Part shown: positions 1 to 7,019 of the stretch, one piece after another | How positions within the stretch are numbered: position 1 is the first letter of the stretch | Layout: the number at the start of each line of letters is the position of its first letter | NCBI GenBank assembly: GCA_027038695.1 | Contig: JALWHA010000197.1 | Span: 1-9,829, forward strand | Reading direction: 5' to 3' | Length of the DNA: 9,829 bases | Source: Acidobacteriota bacterium | GTDB lineage: Bacteria; Acidobacteriota; Holophagae; Thermotomaculales; Thermotomaculaceae | Program-made: the position numbers and the translations under genes | Notes under the pieces: model-generated | Told to the model about the DNA's origin: nothing | Seen by the model: only the letters and a program-made list of their open reading frames with translations | Databases searched by the model: none

Positions 1-70
1 AGCATGCTCCTTGCAGTAATTTTTTAGCCTTAACTTTATACCACAGTTAACAAAAAAATCAAAGAAAAAA

Positions 71-1327
71 TTAAGTTCCCTGAGCGTAATCGTTTATATA
101 CTCAATCTGCTCCGGGGTTAATTTGTCAATCTTAAACCCCATTGTTTCAAGTTTAATCCTTGCAATCTCCTGGTCCTGCTCTTCGGGAAGCAGGTAAACA
201 TTGTTTTCAAGTTCTTTACCTACCTCGGTAAGCCTTATCATTGCAAGAAACTGATTTGCAAATGACATATCCATAACCTCAGACGGGTGGCCTTCAGCGG
301 AAGCAAGGTTTACTAACCTTCCCTTTGCAAGGAGAAATATCCTTCTTCCGTCTTTTAAGGTGTATCTTTCATTGTTAGGCCTTATATCCTTTTTGTCGGC
401 AGCAATATCTTCAAGGTCGGGTATGTTGATTTCGCAGTCATAATGCCCCGTATTGCATACAATTGCGCCGTCTTTCATTGATTCAAAGTGCCTTTTTACA
501 ATTATATCTTTAACCCCTGTTGCGGTAACAAAGATATCTCCGATTTTTGCAGCCTCGTCCATCGGCATTACCCTGAAGCCTTCAAGGGTTGCCTTTAAGG
601 CTGCTGTCGGTTTTACCTCAGTAACTATAACATTCGCGCCTAACCCTTTTGCCCTCATTGCAACGCCTTTTCCGCAGTGACCGTAACCTGCAACGACAAC
701 GGTTTTTCCTGCAATTAAAACATTTGTTGCCCTTAAAATTCCGTCAATTGTTGACTGGCCTGTTCCGTAAACATTGTCAAAATCCCACTTTGTTTCAGCG
801 TCGTTTACCGCAAAAACAGGGTAAAGTAGTTTGCCTGCTTTGGCCATTGCCCTTAACCTGTGAACCCCTGTTGTTGTCTCTTCGGTTCCGCCTATTACGT
901 TTCCAGCCTTTTCAGGGTGCTTGTTGTGGATTGTGAAGATTAAGTCTGCACCGTCGTCAAGGGTAAGATTAGGGTCTATCTCAAGGGTTTTATCAATCGC
1001 CCAGTAAAACTCTTCAACATTCATACCGTGCCATGCATAGATTGAAATGCCGTTTGCGGCAAGTGCGGCCGCAACGTCGTCCTGAGTTGAAAGGGGGTTA
1101 CAGCCGCTCCATGCAACTTCTGCGCCTGCAGCCCTTAATGTTTCAACCAAAACAGCCGTTTCTTTCGTAACATGAAGGCAACCTGCTATTTTATAACCCT
1201 TTAAAGGTTTGGTTTTGCCGTACTTTTCCCTTAAATACATTAAAACAGGCATCCTTGATTCAGCCCAATCAATCTTTTTTCTTCCCTGCTCCGCAAGGTT
1301 TATGTCTTTTACCTTAAAGTTTTCCAT
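71..1327 (-). CDS. ahcY: S-adenosylhomocysteine hydrolase (adenosylhomocysteinase)
   Basis: This cytoplasmic NAD-dependent enzyme reversibly splits S-adenosylhomocysteine into homocysteine and adenosine, relieving product inhibition of methyltransferases. Family signatures run along its 418 residues: GCLH (49-52) followed by T54, LDDGAD (123-128), EETTTGVH (149-156), and TKWDFDN (179-185) with the catalytic-type K180, D184 and N185. The Rossmann motif GYGHCGKG lies at 214-221, with E237 at the end of the second strand where the NAD ribose is bound. NTGHYD (292-297) and GHPSEVMD (346-353) follow. YGTGQST after N185, the short length and the C-terminus ending in AQGT (no long Lys/Tyr tail) match the compact Thermotoga/archaeal-like form rather than the roughly 430-470 residue eukaryotic/proteobacterial form. 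The ATG has GGAGG four bases upstream (1332-1336). It is the last gene of the hutH-hutU run, 55 nt after hutU. No convincing terminator follows it before the window edge. Confidence 0.97.
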   Translation of the reverse strand: MENFKVKDINLAEQGRKKIDWAESRMPVLMYLREKYGKTKPLKGYKIAGCLHVTKETAVLVETLRAAGAEVAWSGCNPLSTQDDVAAALAANGISIYAWHGMNVEEFYWAIDKTLEIDPNLTLDDGADLIFTIHNKHPEKAGNVIGGTEETTTGVHRLRAMAKAGKLLYPVFAVNDAETKWDFDNVYGTGQSTIDGILRATNVLIAGKTVVVAGYGHCGKGVAMRAKGLGANVIVTEVKPTAALKATLEGFRVMPMDEAAKIGDIFVTATGVKDIIVKRHFESMKDGAIVCNTGHYDCEINIPDLEDIAADKKDIRPNNERYTLKDGRRIFLLAKGRLVNLASAEGHPSEVMDMSFANQFLAMIRLTEVGKELENNVYLLPEEQDQEIARIKLETMGFKIDKLTPEQIEYINDYAQGT

Positions 1328-1382
1328 AATTCCTCCATCTAACTGATTTCAAATGCAACTTCCTCAAGCGCAAGTTATCATT

Positions 1383-3032
1383 TTATTTCATCATAGGTAT
1401 TTTGCAACCTTTTTCTTTTGCAACCTTTATTGCTTCGTCGTACCCTGCGTCAACATGCCTGAAAACACCCATCAACGGGTCGTTTGTCAAAACCCTTTCA
1501 AGCCTCTTTGCAGCGGCGTCCGTTCCGTCTGCAACTATGACCTGACCTGCGTGAAGGGAATAGCCTATCCCAACACCGCCGCCGTGGTGGAACGAAACCC
1601 ATGTCGCCCCTGATACGGCGTTTAACAATGCGTTTAAGATTGGCCAGTCTGCTATTGCGTCTGAGCCGTCTTTCATTGCTTCGGTTTCCCTGTAGGGTGA
1701 GGCAACGCTTCCCGCGTCAAGGTGGTCTCTTCCAATAACAATAGGAGCCTTAACCTTGCCTGATTTAACCAGGTCGTTGAATAACAAGCCTGCCTTATCC
1801 CTTTCCTGATACCCTAACCAGCAAATCCTTGAAGGCAAACCCTGAAATTTAACCTTTTTTTGCGCCATTTCAATCCACCTTCTCAACTGCTTATTTTCCG
1901 GGAATAGTTTAAGCAACTCCCTGTCAGTTGTGTATATGTCTTCAGGGTCTCCGCTTAATGCAACCCACCTGAACGGGCCCTTTCCTTCACAGAATAGAGG
2001 CCTTATGTATGCAGGAACAAAGCCCGGAAAGTCAAATGCGTTTTTCAACCCCGCTTTATAAGCCTGTCCCCTTAAATTGTTTCCGTAATCAAAGACAACC
2101 GCACCCTTTTTCTGAAACTCAACCATTGCCTCGCAGTGTTTGTACATTGATTCGTAAGACATTTCAATGTACTTCTTTGGGTCTTTAACCCTTAACTCAA
2201 GCGCATCCTCGTAAGGAATCCCTGCAGGCACATAGCCGTTTAACTCGTCGTGTGCCGAAGTCTGGTCTGTAACAACATCGGGGATTATCCCTCTCTTTAA
2301 GAGTTCGGGGAAGACATCGGCAGCATTTCCTAAAAGCCCGACTGATAAAGGCCTTCCCTCTTCCTTTGCTTTTAAAACCTTTTCAAGCGCTTTGTCCAAA
2401 TCCGTTTCCATTTCGTCAAGGTATGCGGTTTCCAATCTTCTCTTAATCCTGTCAGGGTCAACCTCAACAACCAATGCGGCTGCTCCGTTGAATGTGGCGG
2501 CAAGGGGCTGTGCTCCCCCCATTCCCCCTAATCCTGCGGTTAAAACAAACTTGCCTGTTAAATCGCTGTTAAAGTGTTTCTTTGCCGCTGCCGCAAATGT
2601 TTCGTAAGTTCCCTGTAAAATCCCCTGAGTGCCTATGTAAATCCATGAGCCGGCAGTCATCTGGCCGTACATTATCAAGCCCTTTTTTTCCAATTCATTG
2701 AAGTAGTCCCAGTTTGCCCAATTAGGCACAAGGTTGGAATTTGCTATCAAAACCCTCGGTGCATCTTCGTGGGTTTTTGCTACTCCTATAGGTTTTCCGC
2801 TTTGAACAAGCAAGGTTTCGTCAGGGTTAAGGTTTTCAAGGCTTTTTAAAATAGCGTCAAAGCATTCCCAATTTCTTGCAGCCCTTCCCGTTCCGCCGTA
2901 AACGATTAACTCGTCCGGCTTTTCGGCGTTGTCAGGGTCAAGGTTATGCTGAATCATTCTGTATGCAGCCTCTATCTGCCAGTTTTTGCAGGTTAACTTT
3001 GTGCCTGTCGGCGGATGAATAACTCTTTTCAT
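1383..3032 (-). CDS. hutU: Urocanate hydratase (urocanase)
   Basis: This is the second enzyme of histidine degradation: it hydrates urocanate to 4-imidazolone-5-propionate in the cytoplasm, using tightly bound NAD as an electrophile. The length (549 residues) is normal for the family. Visible signatures are YGGTGRAARNW (45-55), YGQMTAGSWIYIGTQG (122-137), the glycine-rich NAD-binding GLGGMGGAQPLAAT (167-180), and LPSRICWLG (399-407), whose C404 corresponds to the active-site cysteine of the Pseudomonas enzyme. HHGGGVGIGYS (482-492) lies near the C-terminus. Nothing is truncated. The ATG is preceded by GGGGGAT (SD core about five bases away), which directly follows the hutH stop codon. The two genes are 10 nt apart and so almost certainly co-transcribed and translationally coupled. 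The next pathway gene (hutI) is not downstream; ahcY follows instead. Confidence 0.98.
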   Translation of the reverse strand: MKRVIHPPTGTKLTCKNWQIEAAYRMIQHNLDPDNAEKPDELIVYGGTGRAARNWECFDAILKSLENLNPDETLLVQSGKPIGVAKTHEDAPRVLIANSNLVPNWANWDYFNELEKKGLIMYGQMTAGSWIYIGTQGILQGTYETFAAAAKKHFNSDLTGKFVLTAGLGGMGGAQPLAATFNGAAALVVEVDPDRIKRRLETAYLDEMETDLDKALEKVLKAKEEGRPLSVGLLGNAADVFPELLKRGIIPDVVTDQTSAHDELNGYVPAGIPYEDALELRVKDPKKYIEMSYESMYKHCEAMVEFQKKGAVVFDYGNNLRGQAYKAGLKNAFDFPGFVPAYIRPLFCEGKGPFRWVALSGDPEDIYTTDRELLKLFPENKQLRRWIEMAQKKVKFQGLPSRICWLGYQERDKAGLLFNDLVKSGKVKAPIVIGRDHLDAGSVASPYRETEAMKDGSDAIADWPILNALLNAVSGATWVSFHHGGGVGIGYSLHAGQVIVADGTDAAAKRLERVLTNDPLMGVFRHVDAGYDEAIKVAKEKGCKIPMMK

Positions 3033-3042
3033 AGTATCCCCC

Positions 3043-4572
3043 TTAATTTAATTTTCCAATCTGTTTTTCAACAATATTCAAAAGTTCCCTTTTTACAATC
3101 AAATCCCTTGCCTTTTCTATGTCGTCAGCCATATACCTGTCCTTATCCCACGGCTGAATATTCTCCCTTACTTTCTCATAAACAGGGATAAGCGCTTTGG
3201 CAGGCTTTAAAGGCTTTAAAAACTCCAAGCCCTGACATGCCGCAGTTAACTCTATTGCAAGTATTGTCTCAACATTTGATACAACCTCAAGTGCCTTCCT
3301 TGCGGCAATCGTTCCCATTGAAACATGGTCTTCCTTATTTGCTGAAGTTGGTATTGAGTCAACGCTTGCAGGGTGGCACAGCACCTTGTTTTCGGAAACC
3401 AATGCTGCTGCCGTCACATGGGCAAGCATAAAGCCTGAATTTAAGCCGCCTTCCTTAACCAAAAAAGCGGGAAGTTCGGACAAAGCAGGGTTTACAAGCC
3501 TTTCAACCCTTCTTTCGCTTATATTTCCCAACTCTGCAATGGCAATCTTTAAAAAATCCATTAAAAATGCAACAGATTCACCGTGAAAGTTTCCCCCTGA
3601 AATCAACTCATTCTGCTCTTCAAAAACCATGGGGTTGTCTGTTGCGGAATTCATTTCAATCTCAAGCATTTTGCTCACATACTCAATTGTATCCCTGACA
3701 GGGCCGTGAACCTGAGGCATACACCTTAATGAGTATGCGTCCTGCACCTTGCCACAGTTTTTGTGAGACTCCATTATCTCGCTATCCTGCAACAAATTCC
3801 ACAGGTTTTTAGCGGAATCCCTTTGCCCTTTGTACAGCCTTTCCTTATGTATCCTTTCGTCAAAGGCGGTTTTTGTTCCCTTCAAAGCCTCAAGGGATAA
3901 TGCACCGATTAAATCCGCATGCTTTATAAGGTTTTTTGCTTTGTAAAGGGCAAGCGCACCTATTGCCGTCATTACCTGAGTGCCGTTTATCAATGCAAGC
4001 CCCTCTTTTGCCTTCAGCCTGATAGGCTTTAGCCCGACAATCTCAAGCACTTCTTTTCCGCTTCCCTCAAAATCCTTAATCCTTGCTTTACCTTCCCCAA
4101 TTAAAACCAATGCAAGGTGAGCCAGGGGCGCAAGGTCTCCACTTGCTCCAACAGAGCCTTTTTCAGGGATTAAGGGATAGACTTCCCTGTTTATCATTTC
4201 AATTAAAAGTTCAAGAGCCTCAAGAGATATTCCGCTTCTCCCTTTTGCAAGCACATTTGCCCTTAAAACCATAAGCATTCTTGCTATCTCTTCGGGAAGG
4301 TAGTCCCCCACTCCCGCCGCATGGGAGCGTATTAAGTTGTACTGCAACTGCTCAACATCCTCTTTAGGAATAACAACATCTGCAAATTGCCCGAAGCCTG
4401 TGGTAACACCGTAAACAACCCTGTTTTCCTCAACAATTCTGTCGACAACCTGCCTTCCTTTAACAACCTTTTCTTTCGCTTCTTCGCTTAAAACAACCTT
4501 TGCTTTCTTAAACCCTAAGTCTATCAAATCCTTTAAATTTAAATCGTTTCCAGTTAAAACAACCTCTCTCAT
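3043..4572 (-). CDS. hutH: Histidine ammonia-lyase (histidase)
   Basis: This is the first enzyme of histidine catabolism: it eliminates ammonia from L-histidine to give trans-urocanate, using an MIO prosthetic group made autocatalytically from an Ala-Ser-Gly triplet. The triplet is present as ASG at 143-145 inside GSVGASGDLAPLAH (139-152). Other residues match known histidase active-site positions: Y54 in VYGVTTGFG (53-61), H84 in RSHAAG, N197 in LINGTQ, Y280 and R283 in QDAYSLRC, F329 in GGNFHGE, and E414 in NKEDHVSMG. H84 supports histidase rather than phenylalanine or tyrosine ammonia-lyase. The 509-residue length is typical. The ATG overlaps the stop of the upstream 63-codon gene as ATGA (4569-4572), with AAGGGGAT just upstream inside that gene, indicating translational coupling. 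It is the central catalytic gene of a hutH-hutU operon; the histidine transporter and regulator genes are not visible. Confidence 0.98.
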   Translation of the reverse strand: MREVVLTGNDLNLKDLIDLGFKKAKVVLSEEAKEKVVKGRQVVDRIVEENRVVYGVTTGFGQFADVVIPKEDVEQLQYNLIRSHAAGVGDYLPEEIARMLMVLRANVLAKGRSGISLEALELLIEMINREVYPLIPEKGSVGASGDLAPLAHLALVLIGEGKARIKDFEGSGKEVLEIVGLKPIRLKAKEGLALINGTQVMTAIGALALYKAKNLIKHADLIGALSLEALKGTKTAFDERIHKERLYKGQRDSAKNLWNLLQDSEIMESHKNCGKVQDAYSLRCMPQVHGPVRDTIEYVSKMLEIEMNSATDNPMVFEEQNELISGGNFHGESVAFLMDFLKIAIAELGNISERRVERLVNPALSELPAFLVKEGGLNSGFMLAHVTAAALVSENKVLCHPASVDSIPTSANKEDHVSMGTIAARKALEVVSNVETILAIELTAACQGLEFLKPLKPAKALIPVYEKVRENIQPWDKDRYMADDIEKARDLIVKRELLNIVEKQIGKLN

Positions 4573-4760
4573 AACATCCCCTTTGCATACAATAAAATTA
4601 AAAGACCGATAATAATAGCCGTAAGCCCCAGAAAACGCAAAATATTCTCATCAGTTTTGGAAATCTCTTCAGCAAGCCTTTTATACAATTCTGGTGCAAA
4701 AAACGGCATGCAACCTTCTATCAGAATTGTAAATCCTACAACCAACAAAAACAACTTCAC
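4569..4760 (-). CDS. Small two-helix membrane protein, DUF2065 (YjeT-like)
   Basis: This 63-residue protein has two hydrophobic helices (about 2-20 and 43-60) separated by a charged segment (about 28-41, LYKRLAEEISKTDE). The first helix carries the family-like pattern IEGCMPFFAPELYKRL (14-29), followed by ILRFLGLTAIIIGLLIL (40-56). This matches DUF2065 small inner-membrane proteins such as E. coli YjeT, whose function is unknown. The start is GTG (4758-4760) with no recognisable Shine-Dalgarno sequence; an in-frame TAA lies a few codons upstream, so no longer form exists. A TATAAA box ends eight bases before the GTG, so the transcript might be leaderless. The stop overlaps the hutH start as ATGA, making this the first gene of the hut run. 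The coupling suggests co-expression only; no role in histidine breakdown is known or can be claimed. Confidence 0.78.
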   Translation of the reverse strand: MKLFLLVVGFTILIEGCMPFFAPELYKRLAEEISKTDENILRFLGLTAIIIGLLILLYAKGML

Positions 4761-4768
4761 AAAACGAT

Positions 4769-4774
4769 TTTATA
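4769..4774 (-). promoter_or_regulatory. Candidate -10 box (TATAAA) of the yjeT-hutH-hutU-ahcY operon
   Basis: On the minus strand TATAAA ends eight bases before the GTG start at 4760, which would place transcription initiation at or within a couple of bases of the start codon. The -35 match is poor (TTTGCT at 4790-4795, spacer 15). The surroundings are so AT-rich that a chance match is quite possible. The TATATA tract further upstream (around 4826-4837) is an alternative -10. Confidence 0.25.
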
Positions 4775-4851
4775 TTAAAAAAAAGAAAAAGCAAACGACG
4801 AAAAAAAATAAAAAAAACTTTTAAGTTATATATATAAAACTCCGATTTCGC

Positions 4852-4861
4852 CTGTATACAG
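4852..4861. promoter_or_regulatory. Perfect 10 bp palindrome CTGTATACAG, candidate operator
   Basis: The sequence reads identically on both strands and sits between the two divergent start codons, about 92 bp upstream of the minus-strand GTG. Its TGTA/TACA half-sites recall the operators of GntR-family HutC repressors, which in Pseudomonas and Klebsiella contain TGTATATACA-like sequence. The two-base centre is missing here, so the resemblance is partial. No regulator gene is present in the window. Confidence 0.35.
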
Positions 4862-4913
4862 AAAGAGTTTGCGGGTTTACTTTTTTGTAAAGATTTTTAT
4901 TTCGGTGTTTTTG

Positions 4914-4922
4914 TGCTATAAA
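4914..4922 (+). promoter_or_regulatory. Candidate extended -10 promoter element (TGCTATAAA) for the tauE-like gene
   Basis: TG-C-TATAAA matches the extended -10 form TGnTATAAT at five of six hexamer positions, in the right orientation and about 52 bp upstream of the ATG. No good -35 lies at 16-18 bp spacing (only TTTTTA-like sequence near 4894-4899), which extended -10 promoters tolerate. Initiation would fall near 4929, at the base of the leader hairpin. Confidence 0.4.
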
Positions 4923-4928
4923 AAATGA

Positions 4929-4951
4929 ATCGGGGATAAGGGAGAGCCGAT
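4929..4951 (+). other. Short hairpin in the 5' leader of the tauE-like gene
   Basis: ATCGG (4929-4933) pairs perfectly with CCGAT (4947-4951) around a 13-base purine-rich loop containing GGGAGAG. It would form at the extreme 5' end of the transcript if the extended -10 box is used. The real ribosome binding site, AGAGG (4965-4969, five bases from the ATG), lies outside it. It resembles no riboswitch class I recognise. It may only protect the 5' end, or it may be chance. Confidence 0.3.
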
Positions 4952-4974
4952 CAAATTCCGTTAAAGAGGTTGTA

Positions 4975-5706
4975 ATGACGCTTTTTTTTCTTTTTTTAAT
5001 TGCAATTATTGCGGGGATTTTCAACATATCAGCCGCAGGGGGTTCTTTTGTTATGCTTCCCCTTTTAATCTTTTACGGCCTTCCCCCTACGGTTGCAAAC
5101 GGAACAAACAGAATTTCCCTTTTGGTTCAAAACTGGCTGGGAGTTTACTCCTTCAAAAAGAGGGATGTCTGGGATTTACAGACAAATATCAAACTTGTTA
5201 TCCCCGCTATTTTGGGAAGTGTAATAGGGGCATACTATTCAAGCATTATGCCTGACAACGAGTTTAAAAAGATTATTTCAATTTTTATGATAATTTTTGT
5301 TTTTGTATCCCTTTTCTCAAACACCCAAAAAAAGAAGTTTGCATACAAGATCAAAAGTTATCCCGTTGTCTTTTTTGTCTTCCTTTTAATAGGATTTTAC
5401 GGCGGATTTATTCAGGCCGGAGTAGGCTTGCTTTTAATCGCAGGGATTAAGGTCGCCACAGGCTATGACCTTGTGAAAACGAATGCCGTCAAAACCTTTA
5501 TAATAGCCTCCTATACAATTGTAGCCATAGTAATCTTTGCCTTAAAGGGGAAAATAGACTGGTATGTTGCCGCCGTTGTCGCCACAGGCCAGGGGATAGG
5601 CGGTTATCTTGGAGCAAAGTTGGCGGTTGAAAAGGGGGAAAGGTACATAAAAGCCCTTATTCTGATAGCGATAACCGTTATGGCTGTAAAACTGATGTTT
5701 CATTGA
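4975..5706 (+). CDS. TauE/SafE-family (DUF81) membrane exporter
   Basis: This 243-residue integral membrane protein has about eight hydrophobic segments in two related halves, as expected for the TauE/SafE family. The first half carries NISAAGGSFVMLPLLIFYG (17-35) and then ANGTNR (41-46). The second half carries the paired motif GFYGGFIQAGVGLLLI (140-155) and TNAVKT (169-174), ending with a segment around GQGIGGYLGAKLA (205-217). Known family members move sulfite, sulfoacetate, taurine-related or other small organic anions across the inner membrane. Substrate cannot be read from sequence, so no symbol is given. AGAGG lies five bases before the ATG. It is the only plus-strand gene in the window, divergent from the hut operon with a shared control region. 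Its stop codon overlaps the convergent antiporter gene by seven bases. A link to sulfur or methyl metabolism through nearby ahcY is speculation. Confidence 0.92.
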   Translation: MTLFFLFLIAIIAGIFNISAAGGSFVMLPLLIFYGLPPTVANGTNRISLLVQNWLGVYSFKKRDVWDLQTNIKLVIPAILGSVIGAYYSSIMPDNEFKKIISIFMIIFVFVSLFSNTQKKKFAYKIKSYPVVFFVFLLIGFYGGFIQAGVGLLLIAGIKVATGYDLVKTNAVKTFIIASYTIVAIVIFALKGKIDWYVAAVVATGQGIGGYLGAKLAVEKGERYIKALILIAITVMAVKLMFH

Positions 5707-7019
5707 TTGAGTTTTGCGGCTTCCCCTGACTTCTCAATCCCAATTTTGAAAAGGATTGGCCCTATTATCTGATTTATCGCAATTACAGAAATAACTATTG
5801 CTTTCAAAATTGAACCGAAATCTTTAAACTCCTGTTCAATAAGAATAATTATACTTAATGTCAAGCCCGCATTGGTAATAAATGCCGTCCATGCATACTT
5901 TTTAACGGAATTAATTGTTTTTGAAAAAACCGAACCGAAATATGTTGTGAAGTATATAAATAAAAACCTTGCCGAAACAAAGAGTAAAACCACAATCCAA
6001 TATGATTTAAGTGAGGAAAAGTCAAGCCCCGCACCTGCTATTGAAAAAAAGATAACATAGACAGGCAGATGGCTTCCCTCAATTGCGTCAATTAGAACAG
6101 AGCCCTGTTTTGAAAAGTTTTGGACAACAAATCCAGCCACCATGCACATAAACATATTTTCAAGCCCCACAATTGAGGCGAATTTGTAAGAGATAAAGGA
6201 AGCAAGGACAACGAAGATGCTTACTTCTTTTGCAACATACTTGAAAAAAATAATCATTAAAAAACCGAATATAATGCCTGCTATACCTGAAATCAAAATA
6301 TGGGAAAATATTGAGAGGAAAAATCCCCCTGACAATTCCACCCCGCTTATTGAGTTTCTTGCAAAGGCAAAGGTAAGTGAAAACAACAAAAGAACCACAA
6401 CGTCTTTTATCATTGTTATTCCCAAAACTATGTCGGTAAAAGTGCCTTTTGATTTGTACTCGTTAATTATGGCAATTGTTGAGGCGGGAGAGTTTGCAAC
6501 ACCCACAATCCCTAAAAACAAACAGAAAAAGAGTAAAGAAGAAAGGCTTAACCCCTTAACCAGCCCGCCGAATTTAATTAACGGATAGAAGATTGCCAAT
6601 ACCCCTAAAAGGATTAAGACAGACTGGACAATTGTAATAGTTGCAATTGCGCGGGAGTTTTTCTTCAAACTTTCAATCTTCAACTCCCCCCCTGCGGAAA
6701 TTGCAATAAAACTTAAGGCAATTGAGTTTATAAGTTCAAGTGTTTTAATGTCGTTGTCGGTTACAAAATTAAAAACCTGAGGCCCGAAAACCATTCCCGC
6801 TATAAGGTAGCCTGTTAAAGAAGGAAGCCCCAATTCATTAGCAACCATTCCTAAAAGAAGTGCGGATATAATTAAAAAACCCAGTGAAAAATAAGGGGAA
6901 ACTATGTCCGAAAGGGAAAACAACTCTTTTGCCCCTTGAAAGTAGTAAAAGCAAAGGGAAAAAACAAGCAGAATAACAATTATTTTCAGGATTTTTAACA
7001 TTTCAACCTTTTTGGCCAT
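5700..7019 (-). CDS. Cation:proton antiporter, CPA2-like (Na+/H+ exchanger family)
   Basis: This 439-residue protein has a very hydrophobic character with about 12-13 predicted membrane helices. CPA2-type landmarks are visible: GYLIAGMVFGP (70-80) in the second core helix, and GVANSPASTIAIINEY (173-188) with the following KG-TD (191-196) and IKDVVVLLLF (204-213) in the ion-binding core. FFSIAGAGLDF (324-334) and INQIIGPILFKIGIE (415-429) lie at the C-terminal end. Family members exchange H+ for Na+ or K+ across the inner membrane. Here the core has NSP where many CPA antiporters carry ND or DD, so coupling and ion choice are uncertain; D206 may take part. There is no C-terminal TrkA-N/TrkA-C domain, so regulation would have to come from separate proteins. 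The chosen ATG has GAGGG about four bases upstream and overlaps the upstream gene by 17 bp; a second ATG at codon 7 is possible. It is the last gene of the cluster. Confidence 0.88.
   Translation of the reverse strand: MAKKVEMLKILKIIVILLVFSLCFYYFQGAKELFSLSDIVSPYFSLGFLIISALLLGMVANELGLPSLTGYLIAGMVFGPQVFNFVTDNDIKTLELINSIALSFIAISAGGELKIESLKKNSRAIATITIVQSVLILLGVLAIFYPLIKFGGLVKGLSLSSLLFFCLFLGIVGVANSPASTIAIINEYKSKGTFTDIVLGITMIKDVVVLLLFSLTFAFARNSISGVELSGGFFLSIFSHILISGIAGIIFGFLMIIFFKYVAKEVSIFVVLASFISYKFASIVGLENMFMCMVAGFVVQNFSKQGSVLIDAIEGSHLPVYVIFFSIAGAGLDFSSLKSYWIVVLLFVSARFLFIYFTTYFGSVFSKTINSVKKYAWTAFITNAGLTLSIIILIEQEFKDFGSILKAIVISVIAINQIIGPILFKIGIEKSGEAAKLNQ

Larger units (their letters stand above)
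4761..4974. promoter_or_regulatory. Divergent AT-rich control region between the hut operon and tauE-like gene
   Basis: This 214 bp stretch separates two divergent genes, so it must hold both their promoters. The half next to the minus-strand operon (4761-4840) is almost pure A/T, with long A runs and a TTATATATATAA palindrome (4826-4837). The other half contains the CTGTATACAG palindrome (4852-4861), an extended -10 box (4914-4922) and a 5' leader hairpin (4929-4951). I see no convincing open reading frame here. A spurious minus-strand frame crosses it but has no SD and no protein-like composition. Confidence 0.6.

Noticed and set aside
1..70. Short open stretch at the left edge ending in TAG at 25-27 on the plus strand, and an inverted repeat TTAACT (30-35) / AGTTAA (45-50).
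   Set aside because: Eight codons are too few to call the end of a gene. The inverted repeat is AT-rich with a 9-base loop and no T-run on the correct side for ahcY, so it is not supported as a terminator.
1357..1376. AACTT...AAGTT inverted repeat between hutU and ahcY, considered as an attenuator or terminator.
   Set aside because: Only five AT-rich pairs with a 10-base loop and no following U-run; likely chance.
4821..5027. Minus-strand frame of 68 codons through the divergent control region.
   Set aside because: It overlaps promoter elements and the start of the exporter, lacks an SD, and its lysine/arginine-rich composition does not look like a real protein.
6217..6588. Plus-strand frame of 123 codons inside the antiporter gene.
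   Set aside because: It is antisense to a well-supported membrane protein gene and has the charged, low-complexity look of a shadow frame.
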